Positions 16,300 to 24,496 of a DNA stretch of 58,919 nucleotides are shown here, one piece after another. Within the stretch, counting starts at the first letter, position 1. Every line of letters begins with the position of its first letter. This DNA comes from Apilactobacillus kunkeei. GTDB lineage: Bacteria > Bacillota > Bacilli > Lactobacillales > Lactobacillaceae. A model generated the notes under the pieces. That model saw only the letters and a program-made list of their open reading frames with translations, was not told the DNA's origin and made no database searches. The stretch covers positions 1-58,919 of the forward strand of contig NZ_JXDF01000019.1 of assembly GCF_001308195.1 (NCBI RefSeq), written 5' to 3'. The position numbers and the translations under genes are program-made.

Positions 16300-17796
16300 T
16301 TTACTCTTTTTGTTTCTTACACATAACAAGATGTAGCAAAGAATTCCGGCAACGATAAAGATGAAACCATCTGTAACCGCCACGCTATCAATTCCTCGAT
16401 AAAAGGCATTGTGGACAATCGATAACAATGATGAGTTATGCATCTTTTCAGCGATTTCACTTCCAGCAAATGGTCCAGCGTTTTGGAACACGTGCATCAA
16501 TGAATCACCCATCTTAGATGTAACTAAGTGATCGTTATAAGTGTCGGTTAAGGCTAATCCTAATACGACTAGTCCTAGACTGGTTCCGAATTGCTTCCCA
16601 ACGTTTAGTAATCCAGATGTCATCCCAATTTCCTTTGGTTCAACGGAACTAACGGCAATGTTAGATGATAGCGGATTAACGAACGCATTGGCCAAACCTA
16701 GTGTTACGAATGTAGGAATCAAACCGTACCAATGGTTTTGGTTACCCAAGAAGATTGGTAGGACAAACATCCCGACACCGGCTAAAATTAATACAAAACT
16801 GATGATTAGTCCCGGATTAATCTTAGTGGAAATCTTGCCTGAAATGGGGCCAATCACAAGTGAAAACGCACTAATCAACATTAGTTGCGCCCCACTTTGT
16901 AGTGCGGAATAGCCCATGTAGTTTTGTGATAGCACGATGATGTAGCTAAATGCTGCATAGATGGCAATTCCCAATGTTAAATTGGAAATGGCACTTCCAA
17001 CTACCTGTCTGTTTTTTAGCAAACTTAGATCTAGCATTGGACTGGAAAAGTGCTTTTCCCAAACGGCAAAAATGGCGATTAGAATAACCCCAGCTGCCAA
17101 CAAGGCAAATACGTGCATATCGAACCAAGAGTATCCATAGTGGGTTTCTTTTTGAATTAAGCCTAAAATAATGCAGAACATAAAGGCAAATGATAATAGC
17201 ATTCCAATAAAATCGATTTTGCCACTATTGAATGTCTTGGAGGTTGGAATGTATCTGGCACTCATAAATAGTGCAATCACTCCGATTGGGATATTCATCC
17301 AAAAGATGGATTCCCAACTAAAAAAGCTAAGTAGAATTCCCCCGAACAATGGGCCAAGTGCGGTGGATAGCCCAGCGACACTTCCCCAGATTCCAAGAGC
17401 TAGTCCTCTTGATGGGCCTTCAAAGATGTCGGCAATGATACTCATGGAAAGGCTAAGCATTCCGGCACCACCGATTCCTTGAATACCACGGAAGATGATT
17501 AACCAAGTAATACTTGGTGCGACACTACATGCTAGTGAGAAAGCAGAGAACAATACCAAACTAATGATAAAAATGCGTTTTCTCCCTATTAAGTCCCCTA
17601 ACTTAGAAATTAGGAACAACACGGCCGCAAACATTAATGTGTAAGCATTAATGACCCATTGCAATTGACTAAAACTACTGTTAAAGCTAGTTTGAATGGT
17701 TGGTAGAGCAACGTTTACAACGGTCACGTCCAAAAGACCCATGAAGAATCCTAGACAGACTGCGACCAATGCAAACCATTTATTTCGACTTTGCAT
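16297..17796 (-). CDS. MFS drug efflux pump, DHA2 family (EmrB/QacA-like, 14 helices)
   Basis: The 499-aa protein has the DHA2 opening FMGLLDVTVVNVALPTIQ (motif D1), motif A GDLIGRKRIFI after helix 2, and the helix-5 antiporter motif C as GSVAGLSTALGPLFGG. The length and hydrophobicity profile fit 14 membrane segments. It is likely a proton-driven exporter; the substrate is unknown. Its 5' leader (17797 to about 17900) folds into a compact three-way junction, suggesting RNA-level control. It is one of two DHA2 pumps in the window. Confidence 0.9.
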   Translation of the reverse strand: MQSRNKWFALVAVCLGFFMGLLDVTVVNVALPTIQTSFNSSFSQLQWVINAYTLMFAAVLFLISKLGDLIGRKRIFIISLVLFSAFSLACSVAPSITWLIIFRGIQGIGGAGMLSLSMSIIADIFEGPSRGLALGIWGSVAGLSTALGPLFGGILLSFFSWESIFWMNIPIGVIALFMSARYIPTSKTFNSGKIDFIGMLLSFAFMFCIILGLIQKETHYGYSWFDMHVFALLAAGVILIAIFAVWEKHFSSPMLDLSLLKNRQVVGSAISNLTLGIAIYAAFSYIIVLSQNYMGYSALQSGAQLMLISAFSLVIGPISGKISTKINPGLIISFVLILAGVGMFVLPIFLGNQNHWYGLIPTFVTLGLANAFVNPLSSNIAVSSVEPKEIGMTSGLLNVGKQFGTSLGLVVLGLALTDTYNDHLVTSKMGDSLMHVFQNAGPFAGSEIAEKMHNSSLLSIVHNAFYRGIDSVAVTDGFIFIVAGILCYILLCVRNKKSK

Positions 17797-17810
17797 AACA
17801 AGTCTCCTTC

Positions 17811-17893
17811 GTATAGTATTTCCTTCGCGCCTATCTAACGCGAGCCCACCTGTCGATATGCCTATCGATTGTTCCCGCCGAGGAATACCATAC
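17811..17893 (-). promoter_or_regulatory. Structured 5' leader (three-way junction) of the DHA2 efflux gene
   Basis: On the minus strand, GTATGGTATT-CCT (17881-17893) pairs with AGG-AATACTATAC (17811-17823), making a stem of about 13 bp. Inside are two hairpins: TCGAT/ATCGA (17853-17868) and TCGCG/CGCGA (17825-17843). Single-stranded GGCGGGAAC and AGGTGGGC segments join them. Both hairpins contain GATAGGC. The basal stem ends right beside the AAGGAG ribosome site. It does not match any riboswitch class I can recall. Confidence 0.5.
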
Positions 17894-18015
17894 TAATTTA
17901 ACTAATATAATATATTACCGTATTATTATATTTTCGACTAGTAAAAGCTATTTGCTAGCAAGTTTTCCCACCTATTTGTATAATAATCTTCTATTAAAGA
18001 TTAGGTGGTGGATTG

Positions 18016-18276
18016 ATGAATTACGACAAATACTTGGATGATTTAAATTACGAGGACGCCGATACTGTCTTGGGCAGTGTCATGAGTGCGGCTGGTTTTC
18101 CAGCAATTGAAAACATCGAGGATGCCTGTGACGTCGCCTATCTATCGGGAAACGTTTCCGATCGTAAAATCATCGAACAACATCAACCCATGTTTTATAA
18201 CACCTTAGAACACCGTCTCGTGAACAAACAAGACGTTATCAACATCATTAACCAACTAAACGCAAACAAAAAGTGA
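18016..18276 (+). CDS. Hypothetical protein, 86 aa, acidic
   Basis: The small soluble acidic protein begins MNYDKYLDDLNYEDADTVLG and has predicted helices throughout; no family is recognised. AGGTGG is 7 bases before ATG 18016, which I prefer over the TTG three bases earlier. The stop codon lies within the stem of its own terminator. It is divergent from the efflux pump gene. Confidence 0.7.
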   Translation: MNYDKYLDDLNYEDADTVLGSVMSAAGFPAIENIEDACDVAYLSGNVSDRKIIEQHQPMFYNTLEHRLVNKQDVINIINQLNANKK

Positions 18277-18300
18277 AACCAAGAAATGATTTCACTTTTT
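18268..18300 (+). terminator. Terminator
   Basis: A perfect AAAAGTGAAA / TTTCACTTTT stem with a T-run overlaps the stop codon of the 86-aa gene. Confidence 0.8.
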
Positions 18301-18373
18301 ATCTGATATGGTTTTAATTTTATTAAGATTAGTGATAATGTATCAGTTGTAGACAGCTAAAGGAGGGATGGAA

Positions 18374-19084
18374 ATGAAACTATTATTAGGCGAATTTATC
18401 GGAACCTACATAATGTTATCCTTGGGATTAGTAACCAGTGTTATCATTAACTACTTCTTATTCCCCAAAGGACAAAACCGTTTTATTACCGGATTTTACT
18501 GGGGTATTAGTATCCTGCTTCCATCCCTTATAACGACTTTCTTCTTTGGGACCGCCGAATACAATCCGGTTGTATCTCTCACCCTAGCCGTTAACCACCA
18601 AATTCACTGGTGGCTAATGATCGGTGAAGTGCTTACCCAAATCCTCGGTGCCTGGCTAGCATCACTAACCGTTAAGGCCGTTTGGTCAAAATGGTTGGCT
18701 AGTCTTCCCTTGAACTTGAACTTCTATGCGACCGTCCCTCGCGACGTCAACAATTGGAAGCGTAACTTCAAGTGGGAAATCATCGGGACCTTCTTGATTA
18801 TCGTTAATACAGAAATGCAAAATGACATCAATGCTCAATGGTGGATCAAGACCTTATTCTCATCATTACTAATGATGATTATCATAAGTATCGTTGCTCC
18901 AATCACTGGGGCCGCATTTAATCCAACTCGTGATTTAGTTCCTCGTTTCTTCTTTTCCAGAACTTACGATAAACGCCTATCACAATGGAGATATGCAGTG
19001 GTCCCTTTCTTAGGACCTATCATTGGTGCCATTTTAGGAATTATCTTTTCAGTTATCTTTAGTCATCTTGTTTACAAGTCATGA
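18374..19084 (+). CDS. Aquaporin/glycerol-facilitator-like protein (MIP family) with altered NPA motifs
   Basis: The 236-aa membrane protein has about six helices and the MIP opening LGEFIGTYIMLSLGL. The two half-helix motifs are present but altered: the first is YNPVVSL instead of NPAVT, the second is FNPTRDLVPR instead of NPARDFGPR. The selectivity-filter arginine after the second motif is kept. ATG 18374 is chosen because AGGAGGG is 6 bases upstream; the ATG at 18368 touches that site. It may conduct water, glycerol or another small solute; the changes make this uncertain. The 3' end overlaps convergent degV by 26 bases. Confidence 0.82.
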   Translation: MKLLLGEFIGTYIMLSLGLVTSVIINYFLFPKGQNRFITGFYWGISILLPSLITTFFFGTAEYNPVVSLTLAVNHQIHWWLMIGEVLTQILGAWLASLTVKAVWSKWLASLPLNLNFYATVPRDVNNWKRNFKWEIIGTFLIIVNTEMQNDINAQWWIKTLFSSLLMMIIISIVAPITGAAFNPTRDLVPRFFFSRTYDKRLSQWRYAVVPFLGPIIGAILGIIFSVIFSHLVYKS

Positions 19085-19907
19085 TGGCAAATGCATTTTC
19101 ACCGGTATGAACTGAAACAATTGATGAAGTATATTGAACTAATACGTTGACGTTTGGGAATTGTTCTTCCAGACGTTTTTTTAATGCCATCGCAAATTCG
19201 TCACTACCAGTGTAGCTGATACCAATGAACTTGTAGTTGGTGTTAGCGTTAGTTTCAAAGAATTGGTCTAACCACTTGGTGATGGTCTTCTTACCGCGAC
19301 CCTTTAGTTGTAGCTTTAGGTCATCTGGTAGTAGTTTGAAGACAACGTGTAGGTTCATCATCTTTGAAATGATACCAGTTGCCTTACTGATACGACCACC
19401 CTTTACTAGATTTTCCAATGTACTTACACCGATGTATAGTTCGGAGTTTTCAATGTCGTGGTTCACGTGGTCGATGATTTGATCACGGGTGTAATCACCT
19501 GATTGAGCCATCTTAGCTGCTTGAACCACTAGAAAACCTAGACTTTGGTCGATGTAGTGAGTGTTAACCACTTTAACGTCGCCATCAGCAATTTCACTAG
19601 CTTGGCTGGCGGCGTGAACAGTTCCACTTAATAAATCGGTCATGTGTAGTGATAAGACAGTGTCGCCATCCTTGGTTAGTTCGTTGTATACTTCAACGAA
19701 TTGACCGATTGAAGGTTGACTGGTAGTTGGAAAGTCACCCTTGGGATTGTCTTTGATGTGTTGAATTAGTTTTTGACCATCCATATCAATGCCATCTTGG
19801 TAAGCTTGAGTACCAATGTTGACGTTCAATGGGATTACTTTAATGTCGTACTTATTAACAGTTTCTTCTGGAATTAGAGCTGTTGAATCCGTCACAATTT
19901 TAATCAT
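19059..19907 (-). CDS. DegV-family fatty-acid-binding protein
   Basis: The 282-aa protein has the family hallmarks: IVTDSTALIPEE at the N-terminus, TSQPSIGQF around residues 60-70 and SGTVHAASQA. DegV/FakB proteins bind a fatty acid and present it to FakA kinase for phosphorylation. No fakA gene is in the window. It is monocistronic on the minus strand, and the last 26 bases overlap the convergent channel gene. Confidence 0.9.
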   Translation of the reverse strand: MIKIVTDSTALIPEETVNKYDIKVIPLNVNIGTQAYQDGIDMDGQKLIQHIKDNPKGDFPTTSQPSIGQFVEVYNELTKDGDTVLSLHMTDLLSGTVHAASQASEIADGDVKVVNTHYIDQSLGFLVVQAAKMAQSGDYTRDQIIDHVNHDIENSELYIGVSTLENLVKGGRISKATGIISKMMNLHVVFKLLPDDLKLQLKGRGKKTITKWLDQFFETNANTNYKFIGISYTGSDEFAMALKKRLEEQFPNVNVLVQYTSSIVSVHTGENAFAIMTCKQDD

Positions 19908-20004
19908 GTTATATCTCCTCGAATTCTTATTCTACCTATATAATAACGGTATTTTGAATATTTTTCAGTAATTATTTATCTAAATTTAGATTTAATCAAG
20001 GAAA

Positions 20005-20036
20005 TAAAAAAAGCCACCGTATATCCGGTAGCTTTT
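20005..20036 (-). terminator. Terminator of the DUF2798-like gene
   Basis: On the minus strand AAGCTACCGG pairs imperfectly with CGGTGGCTT and is followed by TTTTTATTT. Confidence 0.7.
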
Positions 20037-20041
20037 CATGA

Positions 20042-20515
20042 TTATTTTTCATCAATTGCGGCTTGAATCTTACCTAATAGTAAGCGACAGATTGGTCCAA
20101 CAATCACTAATTGTAGTGGTAATGCTAGGCATAGGTTTAAGATCCATGCACGACCATACATTGCCCATGTGATGTTTTCAAAACCAAAGGTAACGATGAT
20201 ACCAAATAGTGACATTAAGGTCACCATGCCAAGTACCATCATGGTTGAAATGCATAGCGCAATCTTAATTGGTGTTTGTTCCCATTCTGGTTTGAATATA
20301 TAATTGAAAAAGATAGCTTTAACGACTGGGCCAACTAACACTAAATCTAAGATGGCGGCAACTACTAATGCAAGTGGGTAGCCCACTAGTACTTCGACGA
20401 TAAAACCGGTGTGAATTCCGCTGGCCATCGCGATGTTATATGCTTCCATAACGATAACCATAAGTCCGGCCATCATCCCTGTAAACATTAATTCTTCTTT
20501 AAATCCTCTAGGCAT
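20042..20515 (-). CDS. DUF2798-like membrane protein
   Basis: The 157-aa protein has four hydrophobic helices arranged as a duplicated two-helix unit: MFTGMMAGLMVIVMEAYN with GYPLALVVAAILDLVLVGPV, and IALCISTMMVLGMVTLMSL with NLCLALPLQLVIVGPICR. Both units end in a VGP motif, as in DUF2798 proteins. Function unknown. It is monocistronic and divergent from the helicase gene. Confidence 0.8.
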   Translation of the reverse strand: MPRGFKEELMFTGMMAGLMVIVMEAYNIAMASGIHTGFIVEVLVGYPLALVVAAILDLVLVGPVVKAIFFNYIFKPEWEQTPIKIALCISTMMVLGMVTLMSLFGIIVTFGFENITWAMYGRAWILNLCLALPLQLVIVGPICRLLLGKIQAAIDEK

Positions 20516-20630
20516 AAATATACCCCTTTCTTTTATCTCTATAATTTAGCCTAGCACATCAAAAATTTTTTCATAAGTTACAATTCTGTTACAAATTACA
20601 TATCAATGCTAAACGAAAGGAGGAACCATC

Positions 20631-22991
20631 TTGAATCGAATCGGAATCAGAGACTTAGTCGAATTCACACTACGTAGTGGTGACCTAAACGCTCGTTTGA
20701 ATAGCTCCAATACTGCGCGAAAAGGCGCCCAAATTCACCGCAAACTCCAAAAGAGCAAGTACATGCACTTTGAGAGTGAATACTATTTGGATACCAAACT
20801 CAAAATTAACGACATCGACTTTCACATCGAAGGCCGTGCCGACGGTGTCTTAATCGACGGTAAGGATGCCGAAATCGTAGAGATTAAAACGTCCGACGTT
20901 GAATTTAAGGACTTACCGGAAAGCATCATGACGCTCTACTGGGGGCAAGTGAAGGTCTATGCTTATTTCTTGATGCAAAAATTCGACGAACTAGATGCGG
21001 TCAAGCTAACCCTTACCTACGTTCAAACGCCAGATGAAATCATCACTGATAACGAAATCACCATCAGTCGAGATGAGGCCCAAAAGTTCTTCGACAACCT
21101 TATCAGCGAATACGAAGAATGGTTGAAGTTAAGAACCGATATCATCAAGGAGAGAAACAAGACCGCCAATCAAATGGCCTTTCCGTTTAAAGAATTCAGA
21201 TACGGCCAACGCAACTTTTCCGCAGTCGTCTACAAAACAATCGCCAATCACAAGCACTTGTTTGCCCAAGCCCCTACTGGAACCGGGAAGACGATTTCGA
21301 CACTCTTTCCCGCCGTTAAGTCAATGGGCCAAGAACTAGCCAACCGCATTTTTTACCTGACCGCTAAACAAAGCACCCGTATCGTCGCCAAGGAAGCGAT
21401 GGACTTAATGATGGATAAAGGGCTAAAAGCCAAGACCATCACACTAACCGCCAAAGAAAAGATTACCTTTGAGGCCGAAAAGGATTTGAAACCAGAGGAT
21501 AATCCCTACATGATTGGTTACTACGACCGTTTGAAACCGGCCATCAAGGATGTCTTGGAACACGTTGATCAAATCGACTTTGACGTCATTCAACAATACG
21601 CCGAACAGTACAAGATTGACCCGTTCGAATTCTCCCTCGACCTCAGTCAATTCTGTGACGTCATCATTTGTGACTACAACTACCTATTTGATCCACAAGT
21701 GCACCTCCAACGTTTCTTCACGGTCGAAGACCCCAGCAACATCTTCTTAATCGATGAAGCCCATAACCTGGTCAATCGTTCCCGCGACATGTACTCAGCG
21801 GCAATCTCCAACAAGGTGTTGCCCGACTTAATCAAGGCCACCAAGGACCGAGAGGACAACGAAAGACTGCATAAGGCATTGAAATCATTCCGCCGTTCAT
21901 ACACATTAAACGTCAAGCCGCTAACCGAAAGTGACGAAGAATACGTCCACTTGGATAATCCACCCAGTGCGTTTGTCAAACAGCTCAATAAGCTTTGTGA
22001 TGTCATCTCAGATTGGCTGGGTAAGGACGAAAAAGATGAAGAATTAAACGACGCGATTGTCGATTACTACTTCACCTTGCTTAGTTTTCAACGAATCGCA
22101 GAACTATACGACGATACGTTTAAGACCAGAATGTTTTACGACCGTGACCAAAACGTTATCATCAAACTATTCTGCATGGATCCCAGCCCATTTATCGGTG
22201 AGTCACTCAAACTCGGTGGTAGTGCCGTCTTGTTCTCAGCCACCCTTTCACCAATGGACTACTATCAACGTGTCTTGGGGGATGAAGAGGACAGCCTCGT
22301 CTATGAAATCGATTCGCCGTTTAATCCAAACAACCAACAGGTGATTATTACCAACTACATTCAAACCACCTACGCCAAGCGAAAGAGCAGTATTCAACCA
22401 ATTGTTGATACTATCAACGCCATGATTAGCAGTAAGAGTGGTCACTACCTCATCTTCTTGCCATCTGGTAAGTATCTAAACGATGTCGTCGAAGCGTTTG
22501 AAAAACAGAATCCAACCGTCGACGTTTTAGTTCAGGAAAGTGAAATGAGTCAAGAAGAGCGCCAATCATTCATCGATACATTTAAACGTGATGACAATGA
22601 CACTTTGGTCGGCTTTGCCCTACTGGGTGGTATTTTCTGTGAAGGAATCGACCTTAAGGGTAGCCACCTCATTGGGGTCGGGATTGTCTCAGTTGGATTA
22701 CCTGGATTAAATCCAGAAAACGACCTCATCAAGTACTTCTTCGATGCCGAAAACGGTCATGGCTTTGACTTTGCATACCAACTACCGGGATTAAACAACG
22801 TTTTTCAGGCGGCCGGTCGATTGATTCGAACCAACCAGGATGTCGGAAACGTCATTTTAATGGATCAACGATTCAAACAAAATCGTTACCAAAAGTTATT
22901 CCCAAGAAATTGGCACCAGGGTCAACTATCGACTGCATTTAACATCAATCAAACCAAACAAAAATTGAATCACTTTTGGCAACAACACTAA
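20631..22991 (+). CDS. PD-(D/E)XK nuclease fused to XPD/DinG-like helicase, Fe-S ligands absent
   Basis: The 786-aa DNA repair-type enzyme combines two modules. Residues about 1-180 form a Cas4/RecB-like nuclease with the active-site signature GRADG (near 69) and VEIKTSD (near 83-88). The superfamily-2 helicase part has Walker A APTGTGKT (near 213), the DEAH box LIDEAHNL (near 373), SATLSP, and the C-terminal QAAGRLIRT. Between motifs I and II, where relatives carry four cysteines for a 4Fe-4S cluster, this protein has no cysteine (KEKITFEAEKDL to NPYMIGYYDR, about 275-299). The start is TTG after AAAGGAGG. Confidence 0.85.
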   Translation: MNRIGIRDLVEFTLRSGDLNARLNSSNTARKGAQIHRKLQKSKYMHFESEYYLDTKLKINDIDFHIEGRADGVLIDGKDAEIVEIKTSDVEFKDLPESIMTLYWGQVKVYAYFLMQKFDELDAVKLTLTYVQTPDEIITDNEITISRDEAQKFFDNLISEYEEWLKLRTDIIKERNKTANQMAFPFKEFRYGQRNFSAVVYKTIANHKHLFAQAPTGTGKTISTLFPAVKSMGQELANRIFYLTAKQSTRIVAKEAMDLMMDKGLKAKTITLTAKEKITFEAEKDLKPEDNPYMIGYYDRLKPAIKDVLEHVDQIDFDVIQQYAEQYKIDPFEFSLDLSQFCDVIICDYNYLFDPQVHLQRFFTVEDPSNIFLIDEAHNLVNRSRDMYSAAISNKVLPDLIKATKDREDNERLHKALKSFRRSYTLNVKPLTESDEEYVHLDNPPSAFVKQLNKLCDVISDWLGKDEKDEELNDAIVDYYFTLLSFQRIAELYDDTFKTRMFYDRDQNVIIKLFCMDPSPFIGESLKLGGSAVLFSATLSPMDYYQRVLGDEEDSLVYEIDSPFNPNNQQVIITNYIQTTYAKRKSSIQPIVDTINAMISSKSGHYLIFLPSGKYLNDVVEAFEKQNPTVDVLVQESEMSQEERQSFIDTFKRDDNDTLVGFALLGGIFCEGIDLKGSHLIGVGIVSVGLPGLNPENDLIKYFFDAENGHGFDFAYQLPGLNNVFQAAGRLIRTNQDVGNVILMDQRFKQNRYQKLFPRNWHQGQLSTAFNINQTKQKLNHFWQQH

Positions 22992-23023
22992 AAAAGACTT
23001 ACGGAAAATCCGTAAGTCTTTTT
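22990..23023. terminator. Bidirectional terminator
   Basis: An AAGACTTACGG / CCGTAAGTCTT stem with flanking A- and T-runs lies between the convergent helicase and lactonase genes. Confidence 0.85.
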
Positions 23024-23032
23024 ATTAATTCA

Positions 23033-24067
23033 TTATTTTTCGCGTGCGACACAGACACCTTCTGGAACATGAACGTCTTTTTGCACAACAGTTAACTTAC
23101 CGCTGTTAGCATCACGTTCGTATAAGGTAGCGTCGTTAGTGTTTTGGTTAACAACAACCATGAACTTTTCATCGCTACTGAAGTTAAAGTCACGTGGAAA
23201 GTCACCTTCAGTGCTTGCTAGTTGAATTAGTTCAACCTTGCCATCGTCTTTAACTTCAAAGACCGCAATACTGTTGTTACCACGGTTTGAAACGTAGACA
23301 AACTTACCATCACTTGATAGACGAATGGCAGCGGCACCGTTGTGTTCTGTCCAGTCATCAGGGATAGTTGCGACGATGTGGTCTAAGTGGAAGCTACCGT
23401 CATTTTGATCGTAGTTCACAACGGCTAGCTTACTGCTTAATTCACCAACGATGAATGCAACATGTTTTTGTTCATCGAAGACAACGTGACGAGGACCAAA
23501 ACCAGCTTCCATCTTCAATGTAGAAACTTCAGTTAATGCACCATCGTCTGCGATGTCGTATACGTAAACCATGTCTTGACCTAAGTCGACAACCACTAGA
23601 CGGCCATCTGGAGTTAGGTCAGCATAGTGGGGATGAGCACCACTTTGTTGTTCTGGACGTGGACCCACGTTTCCTTCATGAACAACCTTGTTTAAGTAAG
23701 TTAGTGATCCGTCTTCTTCAATCTTGTATACCATTACTTCACCGGTGTGGTAGTTGGCGGTGTAGACAAATTGACGACCTTCATCAACAGTGATGTATGC
23801 TGGGTTGGTATCTTCGTTTAAACAAACGTTGATTTCCTTAGCAGGACGAGTTGAGTTATCTAGTGCTAATGCACCACCCTTACCGTTTTCGCCCTTATCG
23901 ATGGCGTATAAACGGTTGGCCTTTGAAACAGCTACATAGGTTGGGTTACCGGCTTTGGCAACCAATTGTAGGTTTTGTAATTGCTTTTTGTTTTCATCTA
24001 ATTCGATTTCATAGATTCCTTCACTTGTATCTCTAGTGTAAGTACCAATTAAGAATTTTTCAGTCAT
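23033..24067 (-). CDS. Lactonase-family seven-bladed beta-propeller (6-phosphogluconolactonase-type)
   Basis: The 344-aa protein is built of repeated propeller blades, with FLIGTYTRDTSEGIYEIELD at the start and GPRHVVFDEQKHVAFIVGEL, AIRLSSDGKFVYVSNRGNNS and DFNFSSDEKFMVVVNQNT later. Relatives (YkgB/Pgl type) hydrolyse 6-phosphogluconolactone in the oxidative pentose-phosphate route, which heterofermentative lactobacilli use heavily. No signal peptide is seen. It is monocistronic. Confidence 0.88.
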   Translation of the reverse strand: MTEKFLIGTYTRDTSEGIYEIELDENKKQLQNLQLVAKAGNPTYVAVSKANRLYAIDKGENGKGGALALDNSTRPAKEINVCLNEDTNPAYITVDEGRQFVYTANYHTGEVMVYKIEEDGSLTYLNKVVHEGNVGPRPEQQSGAHPHYADLTPDGRLVVVDLGQDMVYVYDIADDGALTEVSTLKMEAGFGPRHVVFDEQKHVAFIVGELSSKLAVVNYDQNDGSFHLDHIVATIPDDWTEHNGAAAIRLSSDGKFVYVSNRGNNSIAVFEVKDDGKVELIQLASTEGDFPRDFNFSSDEKFMVVVNQNTNDATLYERDANSGKLTVVQKDVHVPEGVCVAREK

Positions 24068-24162
24068 AATTAAATCTCACTTTCGCTTAAAATTTAATAT
24101 CTCCCCTCTATTATTGCATATTTTGCCAATAATGCTAAACAGTTATTTCAAAAAATTTACCC

Positions 24163-24190
24163 TTGAAAAATTTTATAATGTATCTATAAT
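24163..24190 (+). promoter_or_regulatory. Promoter of the mmuPM T-box operon
   Basis: TTGAAA (24163-24168) and a perfect TATAAT (24185-24190) are separated by 16 bases. Confidence 0.7.
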
Positions 24191-24215
24191 TAAAAATACA
24201 TAATAATATATTAGG

Positions 24216-24437
24216 TTTTGATGAGAAAAGTACATAACGGATGATTGCCAAGAGAGTTCATGGTTGGTGGAAATGAACGTTTCAAAGTTATCGAAAATGG
24301 TCTCTGAACCTTCGGGGGTGAATTGTTTAGCTCTCGACATTTGTGTATGTTACAACACGAAGGAATCAACAGGTTCTAGATAAGATAGTTAATGATATTA
24401 ATGTATCATTTTAGCTATAAAACTAAGGTGGTACCGC
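24216..24437 (+). promoter_or_regulatory. T-box leader, probably methionine-specific
   Basis: Stem I has AGAGAG (24251-24256), a distal hairpin GTTCAT/ATGAAC enclosing GGTTGGTGGAA, and an unpaired ATG at 24297-24299 that I propose as the Met specifier. The T-box sequence AAGGTGGTACCGCG ends the leader (24425-24438). Its TGGT matches a tRNA with discriminator A, as tRNA-Met has. Downstream genes use S-methylmethionine, in agreement. The specifier is inferred; the T-box itself is certain. Confidence 0.9.
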
Positions 24438-24440
24438 GAA

Positions 24441-24478
24441 GCATTCGCCCTTTTTGTAAGGGCGGGTGCTTTTTTTAT
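24441..24478 (+). terminator. T-box terminator
   Basis: GCATTCGCCC pairs with GGGCGGGTGC and is followed by TTTTTTTATTT. It should form when charged tRNA-Met is abundant. Confidence 0.85.
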
Positions 24479-24496
24479 TTCTAAGGAGGTTTATTT

